Positions 1 through 6,936 of a DNA stretch of 64,000 nucleotides are shown piece after piece (position 1 is the first letter of the stretch; every line of letters starts with the position of its first letter). The notes under the pieces are model-generated. The model was not told the DNA's origin, did not search any database, and saw only the letters and a list, made by a program, of their open reading frames with translations. The position numbers were made by a program, and so were the translations under genes. The DNA lies in the NCBI RefSeq assembly GCF_014287635.1, contig NZ_JACOPH010000005.1, forward strand, positions 1 through 64,000, given 5' to 3'. This DNA comes from Roseburia zhanii (GTDB taxonomy: Bacteria > Bacillota > Clostridia > Lachnospirales > Lachnospiraceae).

Positions 1-113
1 CTTGTCAGTTGCTGTTACCAACAACATCCCAAGACTCGCTATTATCTGGCTGGCTAGACCTTGGATAAATCGGATTCCCACCGACTTGGTTACACACCCT
101 TAGCTGGGCGCAC
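1..113 (-). mobile_element. 5' end of a group II intron (partial, runs off window)
   Basis: Read on the minus strand from 113, the sequence begins GTGCGCCCAGCTAAGGGTGT. The first ten bases match the conserved 5' splice-site start of bacterial group II introns (GUGYG; Ll.LtrB begins GUGCGCCCAG). The following bases continue without an open frame, as expected for intron domain I. The upstream exon on this strand ends ATTCCAGTT, which would serve as the exon-binding target. The intron lies 85 bp downstream of the dfrF-like stop, in the same orientation. Only the first 113 bases are visible, so the reverse transcriptase ORF and 3' end cannot be checked. The 5' motif is seen; the intron identity is inferred from family knowledge. 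Confidence 0.7.
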
Positions 114-198
114 AACTGGAATTTGTCTTACAACAATTTATATATGCATAAAAAGCAATATATTTATGAAAACACCCTAAATCCAAAATTTACTCAAT

Positions 199-672
199 TC
201 ATTTTTTCCTTACATAAAATGTTCTCGTATATTTCACTTCCTCACCAAGTGTTTCCCCTATCAAAACTTCAAAATCATTGATATCAAATTCTGGAAAGAA
301 TGTATCTCCATCTTCAATATTTAAATCTACTTCTGTGATATACATTTTATCTACTATTTGCAAAGCTTCCTTAAATAGTCCATATCCACCAGATATGTAT
401 ACATCTCGTCCTTTAGCCAATAATAATGCATCTTCTAATGATTTAACTGAAACTAAATTATCTCCTTGATACTCTGTTGTGGTGGAAACAACAATATTCA
501 TTCTATTAGGCAACGGATGACCGATTTCTTCATAAGACTTTCGCCCCATAATAACCACATTACCCGTTGTTAACTCTCTAAATTGCTTTTGTTCTCCCTT
601 TATTTTCCATGGTATATTACCATTCTTGCCTATAACATTATTCTTTGACCTCGCAACAATCAAACCTATCAT
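199..672 (-). CDS. dfrF: Dihydrofolate reductase, dfrF-like (trimethoprim-insensitive type), 3' end probably frameshifted
   Basis: This 157-residue protein reduces dihydrofolate to tetrahydrofolate in the cytoplasm. It shows the DHFR hallmarks: IVARSKNNVIGKNGNIPW at the start (substrate loop with IPW), VIMGRKSYEEIG (NADPH site) and YISGGYGLF (glycine pair). From memory the sequence is nearly identical to DfrF of enterococci and streptococci, an acquired trimethoprim-resistance enzyme of 164 residues. The frame ends ...FYVRKK after a run of six A. Removing one A would continue the frame as NELSKFWI, giving exactly 164 residues, so a one-base insertion has probably trimmed the tail. The start at 672 has GGAGG at 681-685. 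Its AT-rich composition contrasts with the GC-richer conjugation genes, which points to separate acquisition. No folate genes are adjacent, supporting a cargo role. Confidence 0.88.
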   Translation of the reverse strand: MIGLIVARSKNNVIGKNGNIPWKIKGEQKQFRELTTGNVVIMGRKSYEEIGHPLPNRMNIVVSTTTEYQGDNLVSVKSLEDALLLAKGRDVYISGGYGLFKEALQIVDKMYITEVDLNIEDGDTFFPEFDINDFEVLIGETLGEEVKYTRTFYVRKK

Positions 673-1066
673 CTATTTCATCCTCCATAATATGATGTCG
701 TACCTGTGATTCCATCAAGTGCACCACATCTTAACAAACTCAAAATTATCTCGAACTAACCAGCTCGACAAATTCCTTTTTTGTCTTCATCTGCATTATA
801 TCATATTGTTATAAGCATTGCCATTTCTTTTCTGCTTTTGAAAAGTTACTTATCAGCCTATGTTTTGTAAAGGGTGATATTCAGCATTTCTCACGCAACA
901 AGCCCTTGACAAACCATAGACTAATAAGTTTTAAGGTAATCAAGCAGAAATGAAATAGTCTGCTGTTTCACGGCAACAAAAAAGAGATACCAACACACTT
1001 ATGTAGTATCTCTTAGTCTAGTAGCAATATTCTTTTGTTTGCAAGCAGGTAAACATGGGCTGTTTC
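673..1066. other. Gene-free spacer upstream of dfrF-like gene
   Basis: No coding frame with a ribosome binding site is visible on either strand. The stretch holds the likely dfrF promoter (795-823) and a short inverted repeat around 945-970 (AGCAGA...TCTGCT). It separates the truncated XRE gene from the resistance gene and looks like transposed AT-rich DNA. Confidence 0.5.
795..823 (-). promoter_or_regulatory. Likely promoter of the dfrF-like gene
   Basis: On the minus strand a perfect TATAAT (-10) sits at 795-800 and a weak -35 (TGGCAA) at 818-823 with a 17-bp spacer. It leaves a leader of roughly 115 bases before the start at 672. Confidence 0.5.
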
Positions 1067-1204
1067 TTAATATCTTTTTGTTTGGGAAACACCACTTTCC
1101 CATTTTGAAATAGATTGTCTTGAAACATTAAGCTGCTCAGCCAGTTGTTCCTGTGTTAATTCTCTACTTTTGCGTAGTGTTATAAGTTTTTCTGCGAACT
1201 CCAT
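1067..1204 (-). CDS. Truncated XRE-family helix-turn-helix regulator (45 aa)
   Basis: A short minus-strand frame starts at 1204 behind a strong AGGAGG (1211-1216). It reads MEFAEKLITLRKSRELTQEQ, then LAEQLNVSRQSISKWESGVS, and ends QTKRY. This is a complete XRE/Cro-type DNA-binding helix-turn-helix (Q-x3-A...VSRQSISKWESG). Family members usually continue past WESG with SQPELDKL-like sequence and a C-terminal effector or dimer domain, which is absent here. The gene is therefore either a remnant cut by the rearrangement that brought in the dfrF-like cargo, or a minimal regulator. Its DNA-binding helices look intact, so it could still bind DNA. The target is unknown. Confidence 0.6.
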   Translation of the reverse strand: MEFAEKLITLRKSRELTQEQLAEQLNVSRQSISKWESGVSQTKRY

Positions 1205-1438
1205 ATGTGTTCCTCCTTTTGATTTTGTGTATAAATCTTATCAAAATACTCATTTGCACTCTAGCAAGTAAGCTATACAATTACATGACAAACGGTAGAG
1301 TTTAAGTGCTTTCTTGTATATCTTGATTGTCATTCTACTTTATATGCCTATTTTAGCATAGAAAAAACGTTTTCTCTATTACTCCATTATTTTACGGAAT
1401 AGTGGGCTGTCTTTCTTTATTTTAGTTGTGTTACTTTA

Positions 1439-1576
1439 TCACACATGAGCATTTGCACCCGGATTGTCGTTGCCGTAGCCCTCCAAGAGGTTGATAACGC
1501 CCCAGATACCAAGACCTGCGCCAAGCGCGATTACCAAAGTCTGTAAAACGTCGATTGCAGAATTGAAAAATGCCAT
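1439..1576 (-). pseudogene. Maff2-family conjugation membrane protein, 3'-truncated
   Basis: The frame reads MAFFNSAIDVLQTLVIALGA and continues GLGIWGVINLLEGYGNDNPG, then ends ANAHV. This matches the start of the Maff2 family, small membrane proteins of about 70 residues that follow the VirD4 gene in Tn1549-type elements. In intact copies, as I recall, the sequence continues past GNDNPGA with a second hydrophobic segment; here it stops after 45 residues and the bases beyond about 1450 no longer look like the element. This marks the breakpoint where the conjugation operon was lost or replaced by the dfrF-like cargo. The first transmembrane helix (about residues 8-31) is intact. It probably no longer supports transfer. 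Confidence 0.72.
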
Positions 1577-1640
1577 AAATTGTCCTCACTTTCTGCCGCG
1601 TTGCGGCTGTAAAAATATGAATTGTCTGATTTTGGGTATG

Positions 1641-1669
1641 AAAAAAGCCGCCTGTGTCTGATAGGCGGC
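1641..1669 (-). terminator. Hairpin with T-run between virD4 and Maff2 genes
   Basis: The minus strand reads GCCGCCT, nine loop bases, AGGCGGC, then six T. It looks like an intrinsic terminator or attenuator inside the conjugation operon, after the VirD4 gene and just before Maff2. Confidence 0.6.
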
Positions 1670-1820
1670 TGTCCCCGCGTCGCTTCCTTGCTGCTTCGCG
1701 ACGGTATTCAGTTGTCATTGCCCGCGGCTTCCTGCCACGCCTGCCCCATGAGTAGGGGCGCGTACCATGTAGCCTGTGTTGATATTTCTGATAATTTCCT
1801 CCTTTCGGCGTGTCTATGGG

Positions 1821-3593
1821 TTATTCTAAATCGGCTGCGTCCAGTTCGTAGTAGTCAAATACTTCGTCCGGCTTCACGATAGCAGGGCGGCGTTTGATAT
1901 GATTTTCCATGTCAAAAGCGTTTTTCGGGTCAGCGTCAGAAAGGTATCTGTAATTGGGGTGCTTCGTTATATCGAATTTGTCCGAAAAGAACGGGCGCAC
2001 ACCGCGTAGCTGTAAGATACATTTTCCACCGTCCATAACGGCGATTTCGTCCTGTGTCATCAGCTCTTTTCCTAATTTCTGATAGTTCAGCCCGTAGGAT
2101 TTCTGATTGCTGCGGCTTTCGGAAGTGTTGAAGCTGTCAATAGTTTCCTTTCCCAAAAGCTCCGACATTTCCTTTAGCGTAGTTTTCTCCTTGCCGCCCA
2201 AGAACAGGGTCGTATCGCAGTTGCCGACTATGGTATCGGCATTGTCCTTGTAAATCGCCTTTAGCTGTGACTGCGACTGCAAAATAATAGAAGCCGATAT
2301 TTCACGGCTTCGTATGGTGGCAATGAGCTTTTCAAATTTTGGTATCTGCCCGATATTTGCAAACTCGTCAAGCAGGCAGCGCACATGAACGGGAAGCCTG
2401 CCGCCGTACACATCATCAGCCTTATCACACAAGAGGTTGAAAAGCTGCGTGTAGAGGATAGACACAACAAAGTTGAACGTATCGTCCGTATCAGAAATGA
2501 TAACGAACAGTGCCGTTTTGCGGTCGCCTATGGTGTCAAGCTCCATTTCGTCGGTTTCCATTAGTTCACGCAGTTCCCGTATATCAAACGGGGCAAGCCG
2601 CGCACCGCAGGAAATGAGGATAGAGCTTCGGGTCTTTCCTGCGGACAGCAGGAATTTCTTATACTGGCGTACTGCAAAATGCTCCGGGTCTTTTTCCTCC
2701 AAGTGTTCAAACATGAGGTCAACTGGGCTTTGAAATTCCGGGTCATCCTCGCGGGCTTCCGACGCATTTATCATTTCAAGTAGTGTCGTGAAATTCTTTT
2801 CGGCTTCTGGGGCTTCATACCAGATATAGCCGATAAGGGCGCAGTAAAAAAGCCGTTCCGACTTCACCCAGAAATCCTCCCCGGATTTTTCCCCGTCGCC
2901 TTTGGTGTTGGCGATAATGGTATTTACCAGTTTCAAAATATCCTTTTCGCTGCGGAGATAGGCAAAGGGATTGTAGCGCATGGATTTCTTGAAGTTAATC
3001 GTGTTCAGCACCTTTATCCTGTACCCGCCACGCTGCAAGAGCTTTCCGCACTCCACAAGCACCGTTCCTTTCGGGTCGGTCACAACATAGCTGCTGTGCA
3101 TTTGCATAAGGTTGGGCTTGACGAAAAAACGGGTCTTTCCGCTGCCGCTTCCTCCAATCACAAGGATATTTTTGTTTCTTGCATACTTTGGCTGCTTCGG
3201 TCGGCTGCTCATCATCAGCCGTTCCGTCTGTGTCAGCAATACGTTGTTTGCAAATACCGGGTCAATGTAGGGCTTTATATCCTCGGCGTTGCCCCAACGG
3301 GCAGAGCCATATTCTACGCCCTTACGGTATTTCTTTGCGTTCTTGCCTTTGGTGTAGACAATCAGCCGGATAAGGATAGCTCCGGCAATGCCTATCAGCA
3401 TATCTACCGGGGAAAAGCTCGGCAGGGGCGACGCAAAAGCAGAAGTAAAGCCGTTCCCGATACCTAAGAGCTTGCCGGAAAGGTCTGCGCCGGGGGCAAG
3501 CCGTACCGCCTGTGCTGCTTTGTCAAAGAGATACACAAAGAGGATATAGGGCAGATTTGGGATAATCCATTTTTTCAGATTTTGGTTGTTCAT
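1821..3593 (-). CDS. VirD4/TraG-type type IV coupling protein of a Tn1549-like element
   Basis: This 590-residue ATPase docks the relaxosome onto the mating channel and drives DNA through the membrane during conjugation. Two hydrophobic segments near the N-terminus (about residues 9-28 and 63-80) anchor it. Walker A is GGSGSGKT at 147-154, followed by YVVTDPKGT typical of TraG/VirD4. The Walker B region is CLLDEFANIGQIPKFE near residue 410. Length and order match the Tn1549/CTn family. Its start overlaps the pcfB stop by four bases (ATGA), indicating translational coupling. Downstream the operon ends in a truncated Maff2, and the VirB4, VirB6 and relaxase genes expected next are absent from the window. 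The protein itself looks complete. Confidence 0.92.
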   Translation of the reverse strand: MNNQNLKKWIIPNLPYILFVYLFDKAAQAVRLAPGADLSGKLLGIGNGFTSAFASPLPSFSPVDMLIGIAGAILIRLIVYTKGKNAKKYRKGVEYGSARWGNAEDIKPYIDPVFANNVLLTQTERLMMSSRPKQPKYARNKNILVIGGSGSGKTRFFVKPNLMQMHSSYVVTDPKGTVLVECGKLLQRGGYRIKVLNTINFKKSMRYNPFAYLRSEKDILKLVNTIIANTKGDGEKSGEDFWVKSERLFYCALIGYIWYEAPEAEKNFTTLLEMINASEAREDDPEFQSPVDLMFEHLEEKDPEHFAVRQYKKFLLSAGKTRSSILISCGARLAPFDIRELRELMETDEMELDTIGDRKTALFVIISDTDDTFNFVVSILYTQLFNLLCDKADDVYGGRLPVHVRCLLDEFANIGQIPKFEKLIATIRSREISASIILQSQSQLKAIYKDNADTIVGNCDTTLFLGGKEKTTLKEMSELLGKETIDSFNTSESRSNQKSYGLNYQKLGKELMTQDEIAVMDGGKCILQLRGVRPFFSDKFDITKHPNYRYLSDADPKNAFDMENHIKRRPAIVKPDEVFDYYELDAADLE

Positions 3594-4066
3594 CGTTCAC
3601 GCCCCCTGTCTTTGTTTTTGACCTGTTCCCGCTGCACGTTCAGTGCTGCCGCCTTTTGCCTAAAATCAGACAGCAGCTTTCGGATAGAAGGCTTTTTGTC
3701 CTGTGTCAGCTTCTTTGCGGAAAATTCTTGAAAAGCTGCGGTCAGCACGTCCGCGTCCCGTCCTTTGAAAAACACAAGATAGCGGGGCGGGGTTTCCGTT
3801 GTGTCCTTTTTCAGCGCAAAGTCGATATGATACTTTTTCGCGGTGCTTTCAAAGGCTTTGATATTTTCCCCTGTGATTTCAATGTTGGAAACGCCTGCGT
3901 TCTGCTTCATAAGCTGCTTTAGCGTCTGCTTGCCGTGGGGTGGGCGGTCTGCCTGCTTTTTCATCTGTGAAAGCAGCTTTTTCATAGCCCGTTGCAGCAT
4001 TTCAGCGGTCAGCTTCCCGGTCTTGATGTAAAGGGCTACGGTTTTCTCGTTTACCTGTTCCTGCAT
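3590..4066 (-). CDS. pcfB: PcfB family protein (DUF3801), conjugation accessory
   Basis: This 158-residue basic cytoplasmic protein resembles PcfB of enterococcal pCF10, which helps bring the relaxase and substrate DNA to the VirD4-type coupling protein. The N-terminal part (MQEQVNEKTVALYIKTGKLT) and the middle GENIKAFESTAKKYHIDFAL are typical of the DUF3801 family. The C-terminus is strongly charged (VKNKDRGRER). It has a good ribosome binding site (AGGAGG before 4066) and overlaps the coupling protein gene by four bases, so the two are probably made together. The assignment rests on recognised sequence pattern and gene order in Tn1549-like elements. Confidence 0.83.
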   Translation of the reverse strand: MQEQVNEKTVALYIKTGKLTAEMLQRAMKKLLSQMKKQADRPPHGKQTLKQLMKQNAGVSNIEITGENIKAFESTAKKYHIDFALKKDTTETPPRYLVFFKGRDADVLTAAFQEFSAKKLTQDKKPSIRKLLSDFRQKAAALNVQREQVKNKDRGRER

Positions 4067-4111
4067 TTCTTCCTCCTTTCATGGGATAGTCGTTTCGGGC
4101 AGTCTGCCGCA

Positions 4112-4330
4112 TTAAATCCTTACCCGCAAGCCGTTCAAGTCCTCGGCGCGGATACCTACCAGATACCAGTTTTCGCCGTACTCGATACGGGTCGGCTTCC
4201 ATTTGCCGCCCGCAAATACTTCCATGCACTCGCCGCAATGCAGACCGCCGTAGTAGTCGGCAAGGTCAAAGCGAATGTCGTAACGGTCGGTCTGCTCGTC
4301 AAAAATCAAAGCTCCTGTTTTCTGTGCCAT
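4112..4330 (-). CDS. DUF5348 small protein of the conjugative element
   Basis: This 72-residue protein (starts MAQKTGALIFDEQTDRYDIR) has the pattern of DUF5348, a family found almost only in Tn1549-type mobile elements of gut Clostridia. It contains the segment YYGGLHCGECMEVFAGGKW with two cysteines and ends NGLRVRI; no membrane segment is visible. A ribosome binding site AAAGGAGG precedes the start. It sits between the RepA-like gene and pcfB in the same orientation, as in related elements. The molecular function is not known. Confidence 0.72.
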   Translation of the reverse strand: MAQKTGALIFDEQTDRYDIRFDLADYYGGLHCGECMEVFAGGKWKPTRIEYGENWYLVGIRAEDLNGLRVRI

Positions 4331-4344
4331 GTGGTAATCCTCCT

Positions 4345-5259
4345 TTAGATTTTGCCGCTTGCCATATCATGCGACACAAGTGACGTATAGTAATTGCCGA
4401 TAGTGGACGGAGCATTGAACAACGCCGCCTTTAGATACTGCTTGATATTGCGGATTTTGGTTGTGTTCTCCCGCATACAGTCAAGGACAAAGCGGATATG
4501 TTCGCTGTCAAGTTTCATAAATTTGCTTTTTACAAGCTCTGCCGGGTAGTCGTCCCCGGCAACACGGATTGTCTTTCTTCTGGTGCAGACCGTTTCAAGG
4601 ATAAGGTCAACGATTTCGTCCAACCTGTCCCGGTCAGCCATATCCTGTATGAGAATGTCATAGTCGATATTGTCCTTGATAATTTCCTCATACACGCGGT
4701 ATGCGTCGTTCCTTTCCGTTCGTTTCTTTTCCGGCGGCTCCGCCGCACCCTCACCGTAAGGCAGGGGATTTAGGGAATGGATAGGAATGGAATGGGTACT
4801 TGATAAATCCGTATTTGATTTTTCTTTGTTTGGTAAGTTAGTCTTTGATATATCTTTATTTAATTGCGTTGGATTTTCCGATGTCGGATTACCCGGTATC
4901 GGATTTTCCAATATCGGTTTCCCCGGTGTTGGATTTTCCAATCCCGGTGAATGGCTTCCGGGTGACTGCGGCTGCTCATAAATGGTGTATTCAATCGCTG
5001 TCATTTTTCCTTTCTCGTCGCGTCCCTGCCGCCTTGTGATATATCCGGCTTTTTCAAGCTCCCATACCGCAGTACGGATAGCGTCGATACTTTCCCGGTT
5101 GATGTAGGACAGCCCCGCAAGGGTATAGTCCCAATCCTCCGGCAAGGACAGCATTTGTGATAACAGCCCCTTTGCCTTTAGGGTCAGCTCTTTGTTGCGT
5201 AGGTGGTGGTTGCTCATTACGGTATAACCCGTATTGCGCTCCACACGGAAAACAGCCAT
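4345..5259 (-). CDS. RepA-like replication initiator / helix-turn-helix protein of the element (DUF6017 C-terminal part)
   Basis: This 304-residue protein has an N-terminal winged-helix domain (about residues 1-95; MAVFRVERNTGYTVMSNHHL, then KAKGLLSQMLSLPEDWDYTL) of the type called replication initiator protein A in Tn1549-like elements. A low-complexity proline/asparagine linker (about 105-130) is built from five-residue repeats ending NP or KP. The C-terminal part (about 185-304) resembles DUF6017. It is the first gene of the transfer operon here, starting at 5259 after AAAGGAGTG, with a long structured leader upstream. In the family it is thought to control replication or copy number of the excised element; that role is inferred, not shown. 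Confidence 0.78.
   Translation of the reverse strand: MAVFRVERNTGYTVMSNHHLRNKELTLKAKGLLSQMLSLPEDWDYTLAGLSYINRESIDAIRTAVWELEKAGYITRRQGRDEKGKMTAIEYTIYEQPQSPGSHSPGLENPTPGKPILENPIPGNPTSENPTQLNKDISKTNLPNKEKSNTDLSSTHSIPIHSLNPLPYGEGAAEPPEKKRTERNDAYRVYEEIIKDNIDYDILIQDMADRDRLDEIVDLILETVCTRRKTIRVAGDDYPAELVKSKFMKLDSEHIRFVLDCMRENTTKIRNIKQYLKAALFNAPSTIGNYYTSLVSHDMASGKI
4871..4945. repeat. Five tandem 15-bp imperfect repeats inside the RepA-like gene
   Basis: On the plus strand five units start with GGATTTTCC or a close variant, each 15 bp long, from 4871 to 4945. They encode five-residue repeats (LENP, GKP, LENP, GNP, SENP ends) in the linker of the protein. Because the unit is a multiple of three, copy-number change would lengthen or shorten the linker without a frameshift. 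Confidence 0.8.
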
Positions 5260-5408
5260 AGTTTCATCACTCCTTTGCTGCGGATTTGTTACGCAGTAGA
5301 ACGGCGATTTTGCGGGTACAGGGATAAATCCCTGTCTGCGCCAGAAACGCGCCTACAAAGCCGCTGATAGCAAGGGCTTTTATGCCCCTATTGCGTAACA
5401 GTAGGTAT

Positions 5409-5458
5409 AAAAAAAGCGGCGTTCCTGTTCTTCCTGTTTCGGAAGTTAGAAACGCCGC
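5409..5458 (-). terminator. Attenuator-like hairpin in the leader of the RepA-like operon
   Basis: On the minus strand a strong hairpin (arms at 5448-5458 and 5416-5426, with an inner CTTCC/GGAAG stem) is followed by seven T. It lies about 150 bases before the operon start. A 27-codon frame beginning at 5471 (MYRTGGVSNF...) runs straight through the hairpin and ends at 5388. The layout suggests premature termination controlled by leader translation or by another factor. A second palindrome, ACAGGGATAAATCCCTGT, lies between hairpin and gene. Confidence 0.6.
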
Positions 5459-5461
5459 CTG

Positions 5462-6102
5462 TGCGGTACATTATTCTTATGTTGGGAATGTCAAGTGGTC
5501 TTATCCGTAGAACTTTGGAAACGTATTATTTACAGTAAAATTTGCGTTGGACTCTGATTTTCAAAAACCAATCTACGCCCATTTCTACGCCCAAATGACA
5601 TGAAATTGTGTGATTTTATATGGAGCTTTATGTTTGCACGATTTCAAGAAACCTTGTAACCATGCGGTTTTACGGACTTATATAGGAATATATAGATATA
5701 TGAAAAAAGGCTAATTTATTACGATACCTAGTTTCATTTTATCTTTTACCTGTCCGAAAATGCCCCTTTTATAAGGGATTTTCACCTTTCTAATTTTTTC
5801 TACACAAATTCTGTACACATATTTTCTTATATATCTTTGCTTAGGCATATGCTAAAAGATCTGGCTGTGTACAGTTAATTTTTTATTTTAAGCTGCTCCT
5901 TCTGCTGCGTAAGCATGGGAAGTTTTATACAATTTATGATTATATCATAAAGCTAACAGTTTTGAAACCTTAAATATTGTAGCATTATATGACGAATTTA
6001 GATATATTTCGTAAAACTTATCCGTCAACTTTAAGATCTGATAATCATTTTCTGGTAAATTTATTCAATTTTCTCCTTGGAAATTAACTACTCGACTGAG
6101 TA
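5462..6102. other. Gene-free stretch, probable element/chromosome junction
   Basis: No gene with a start and ribosome binding site is visible here apart from the start of the 27-codon leader frame (5388-5471). The composition changes from the GC-richer mobile element to AT-rich host DNA. It contains two direct copies of TCTACGCCCA (5572-5581 and 5584-5593), which could be integrase arm sites. No integrase or excisionase gene is present, so the exact end of the element cannot be fixed. Confidence 0.45.
5572..5593. repeat. Two direct repeats TCTACGCCCA, 12-bp period
   Basis: The ten bases TCTACGCCCA occur at 5572-5581 and again at 5584-5593. They lie near the presumed end of the conjugative element. 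Paired short direct repeats of this kind often bind tyrosine-integrase arm domains, but no integrase is next to them here, so the role is only a suggestion. Confidence 0.4.
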
Positions 6103-6133
6103 AAAAGAAACGAGAGACTTTTTAGCCTCTCGT
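6103..6133 (-). terminator. Intrinsic terminator of the lipoprotein gene
   Basis: The minus strand reads ACGAGAG, ten loop bases, CTCTCGT, then TTCTTTTT. It lies 40 bases after the lipoprotein stop codon and ends the long minus-strand housekeeping block. Confidence 0.75.
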
Positions 6134-6172
6134 AATCTGCTTCATCAAATACGATGAAGAACATCTCTGCTC

Positions 6173-6814
6173 TTATTGTTTATATTCAAAAAACAACCTC
6201 ATATACATCGCGAACTTATCCATAAAATTCATTTCCGTATCTGTCTGAACCTCCACATGACAGGCATCTGAAAAAAACGAATCCATATCGGCATATCCCT
6301 CCCCGATCACATTTCCATCGTAATCATACAGATATCTGCCTTTTTCCTCTGCAAGATAATCTTCCCTCGGATTGCCTTCCGCATCTAAAAAGACCATATA
6401 ATAATCTCTCTCTAATGCATCTGTTTCTATAATACGATCCTGTGCATATCCCAGACAATTATCATCCATGTCATAATATCCATAAGTACTTCCAGAGTTC
6501 ACACCTTCCATATTATTGATCGGCTCATCGGTGACATATTTGACATAAAACCAGTCCTCTCCATCGACAGATACTGTCCATTTCGTGTCAAAAAAACCAC
6601 TCTCTATTACATATGCAGCCACTTTATCATCTGCAAGAATATCTCCCTGCTGGTTGACCTCCTCTAAATCACCTTTGACCACAACGCTTGATGCCGTACT
6701 TAAAGCTTCTTTTGCGTCCTCTATACTGTCAAACTCGATTGGTGATGCAGTTCTCCCACATCCTGCCAATACAATACATGACAATAAAAGTCCTATACAT
6801 ATCCTCTTTTTCAT
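6173..6814 (-). CDS. Lipoprotein of unknown function
   Basis: This 213-residue protein begins with a lipoprotein signal peptide: MKKRICIGLLLSCIVLAGCG has a positive start, a hydrophobic core and the lipobox LAGC, with the cysteine at residue 19 as lipid anchor. The mature part is acidic and rich in D, E and Y (for example YGYYDMDDNCLGYAQDR), with no domain that I recognise. It would be anchored on the outer face of the membrane. It follows thiN with a gap of 122 bases and has its own terminator. It may be at the end of the prkC operon or expressed alone; no function is suggested by context. Confidence 0.75.
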   Translation of the reverse strand: MKKRICIGLLLSCIVLAGCGRTASPIEFDSIEDAKEALSTASSVVVKGDLEEVNQQGDILADDKVAAYVIESGFFDTKWTVSVDGEDWFYVKYVTDEPINNMEGVNSGSTYGYYDMDDNCLGYAQDRIIETDALERDYYMVFLDAEGNPREDYLAEEKGRYLYDYDGNVIGEGYADMDSFFSDACHVEVQTDTEMNFMDKFAMYMRLFFEYKQ

Positions 6815-6936
6815 CTTTCCTCCCTCTTACATCCCATTTCCTATAATCATGCTTTTTATAAGCTTTCAATATGAAATGATTATAAAGGAGTTCTGTTTTT
6901 TCTGTCAACTGGCCAAAAGATTAGTATTTTTATCCT

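Noticed and set aside
1431..1718. A 95-codon minus-strand frame rich in Arg
   Set aside because: It overlaps the Maff2 start in another frame, has no ribosome site or recognisable pattern, and the Maff2 frame explains the region.
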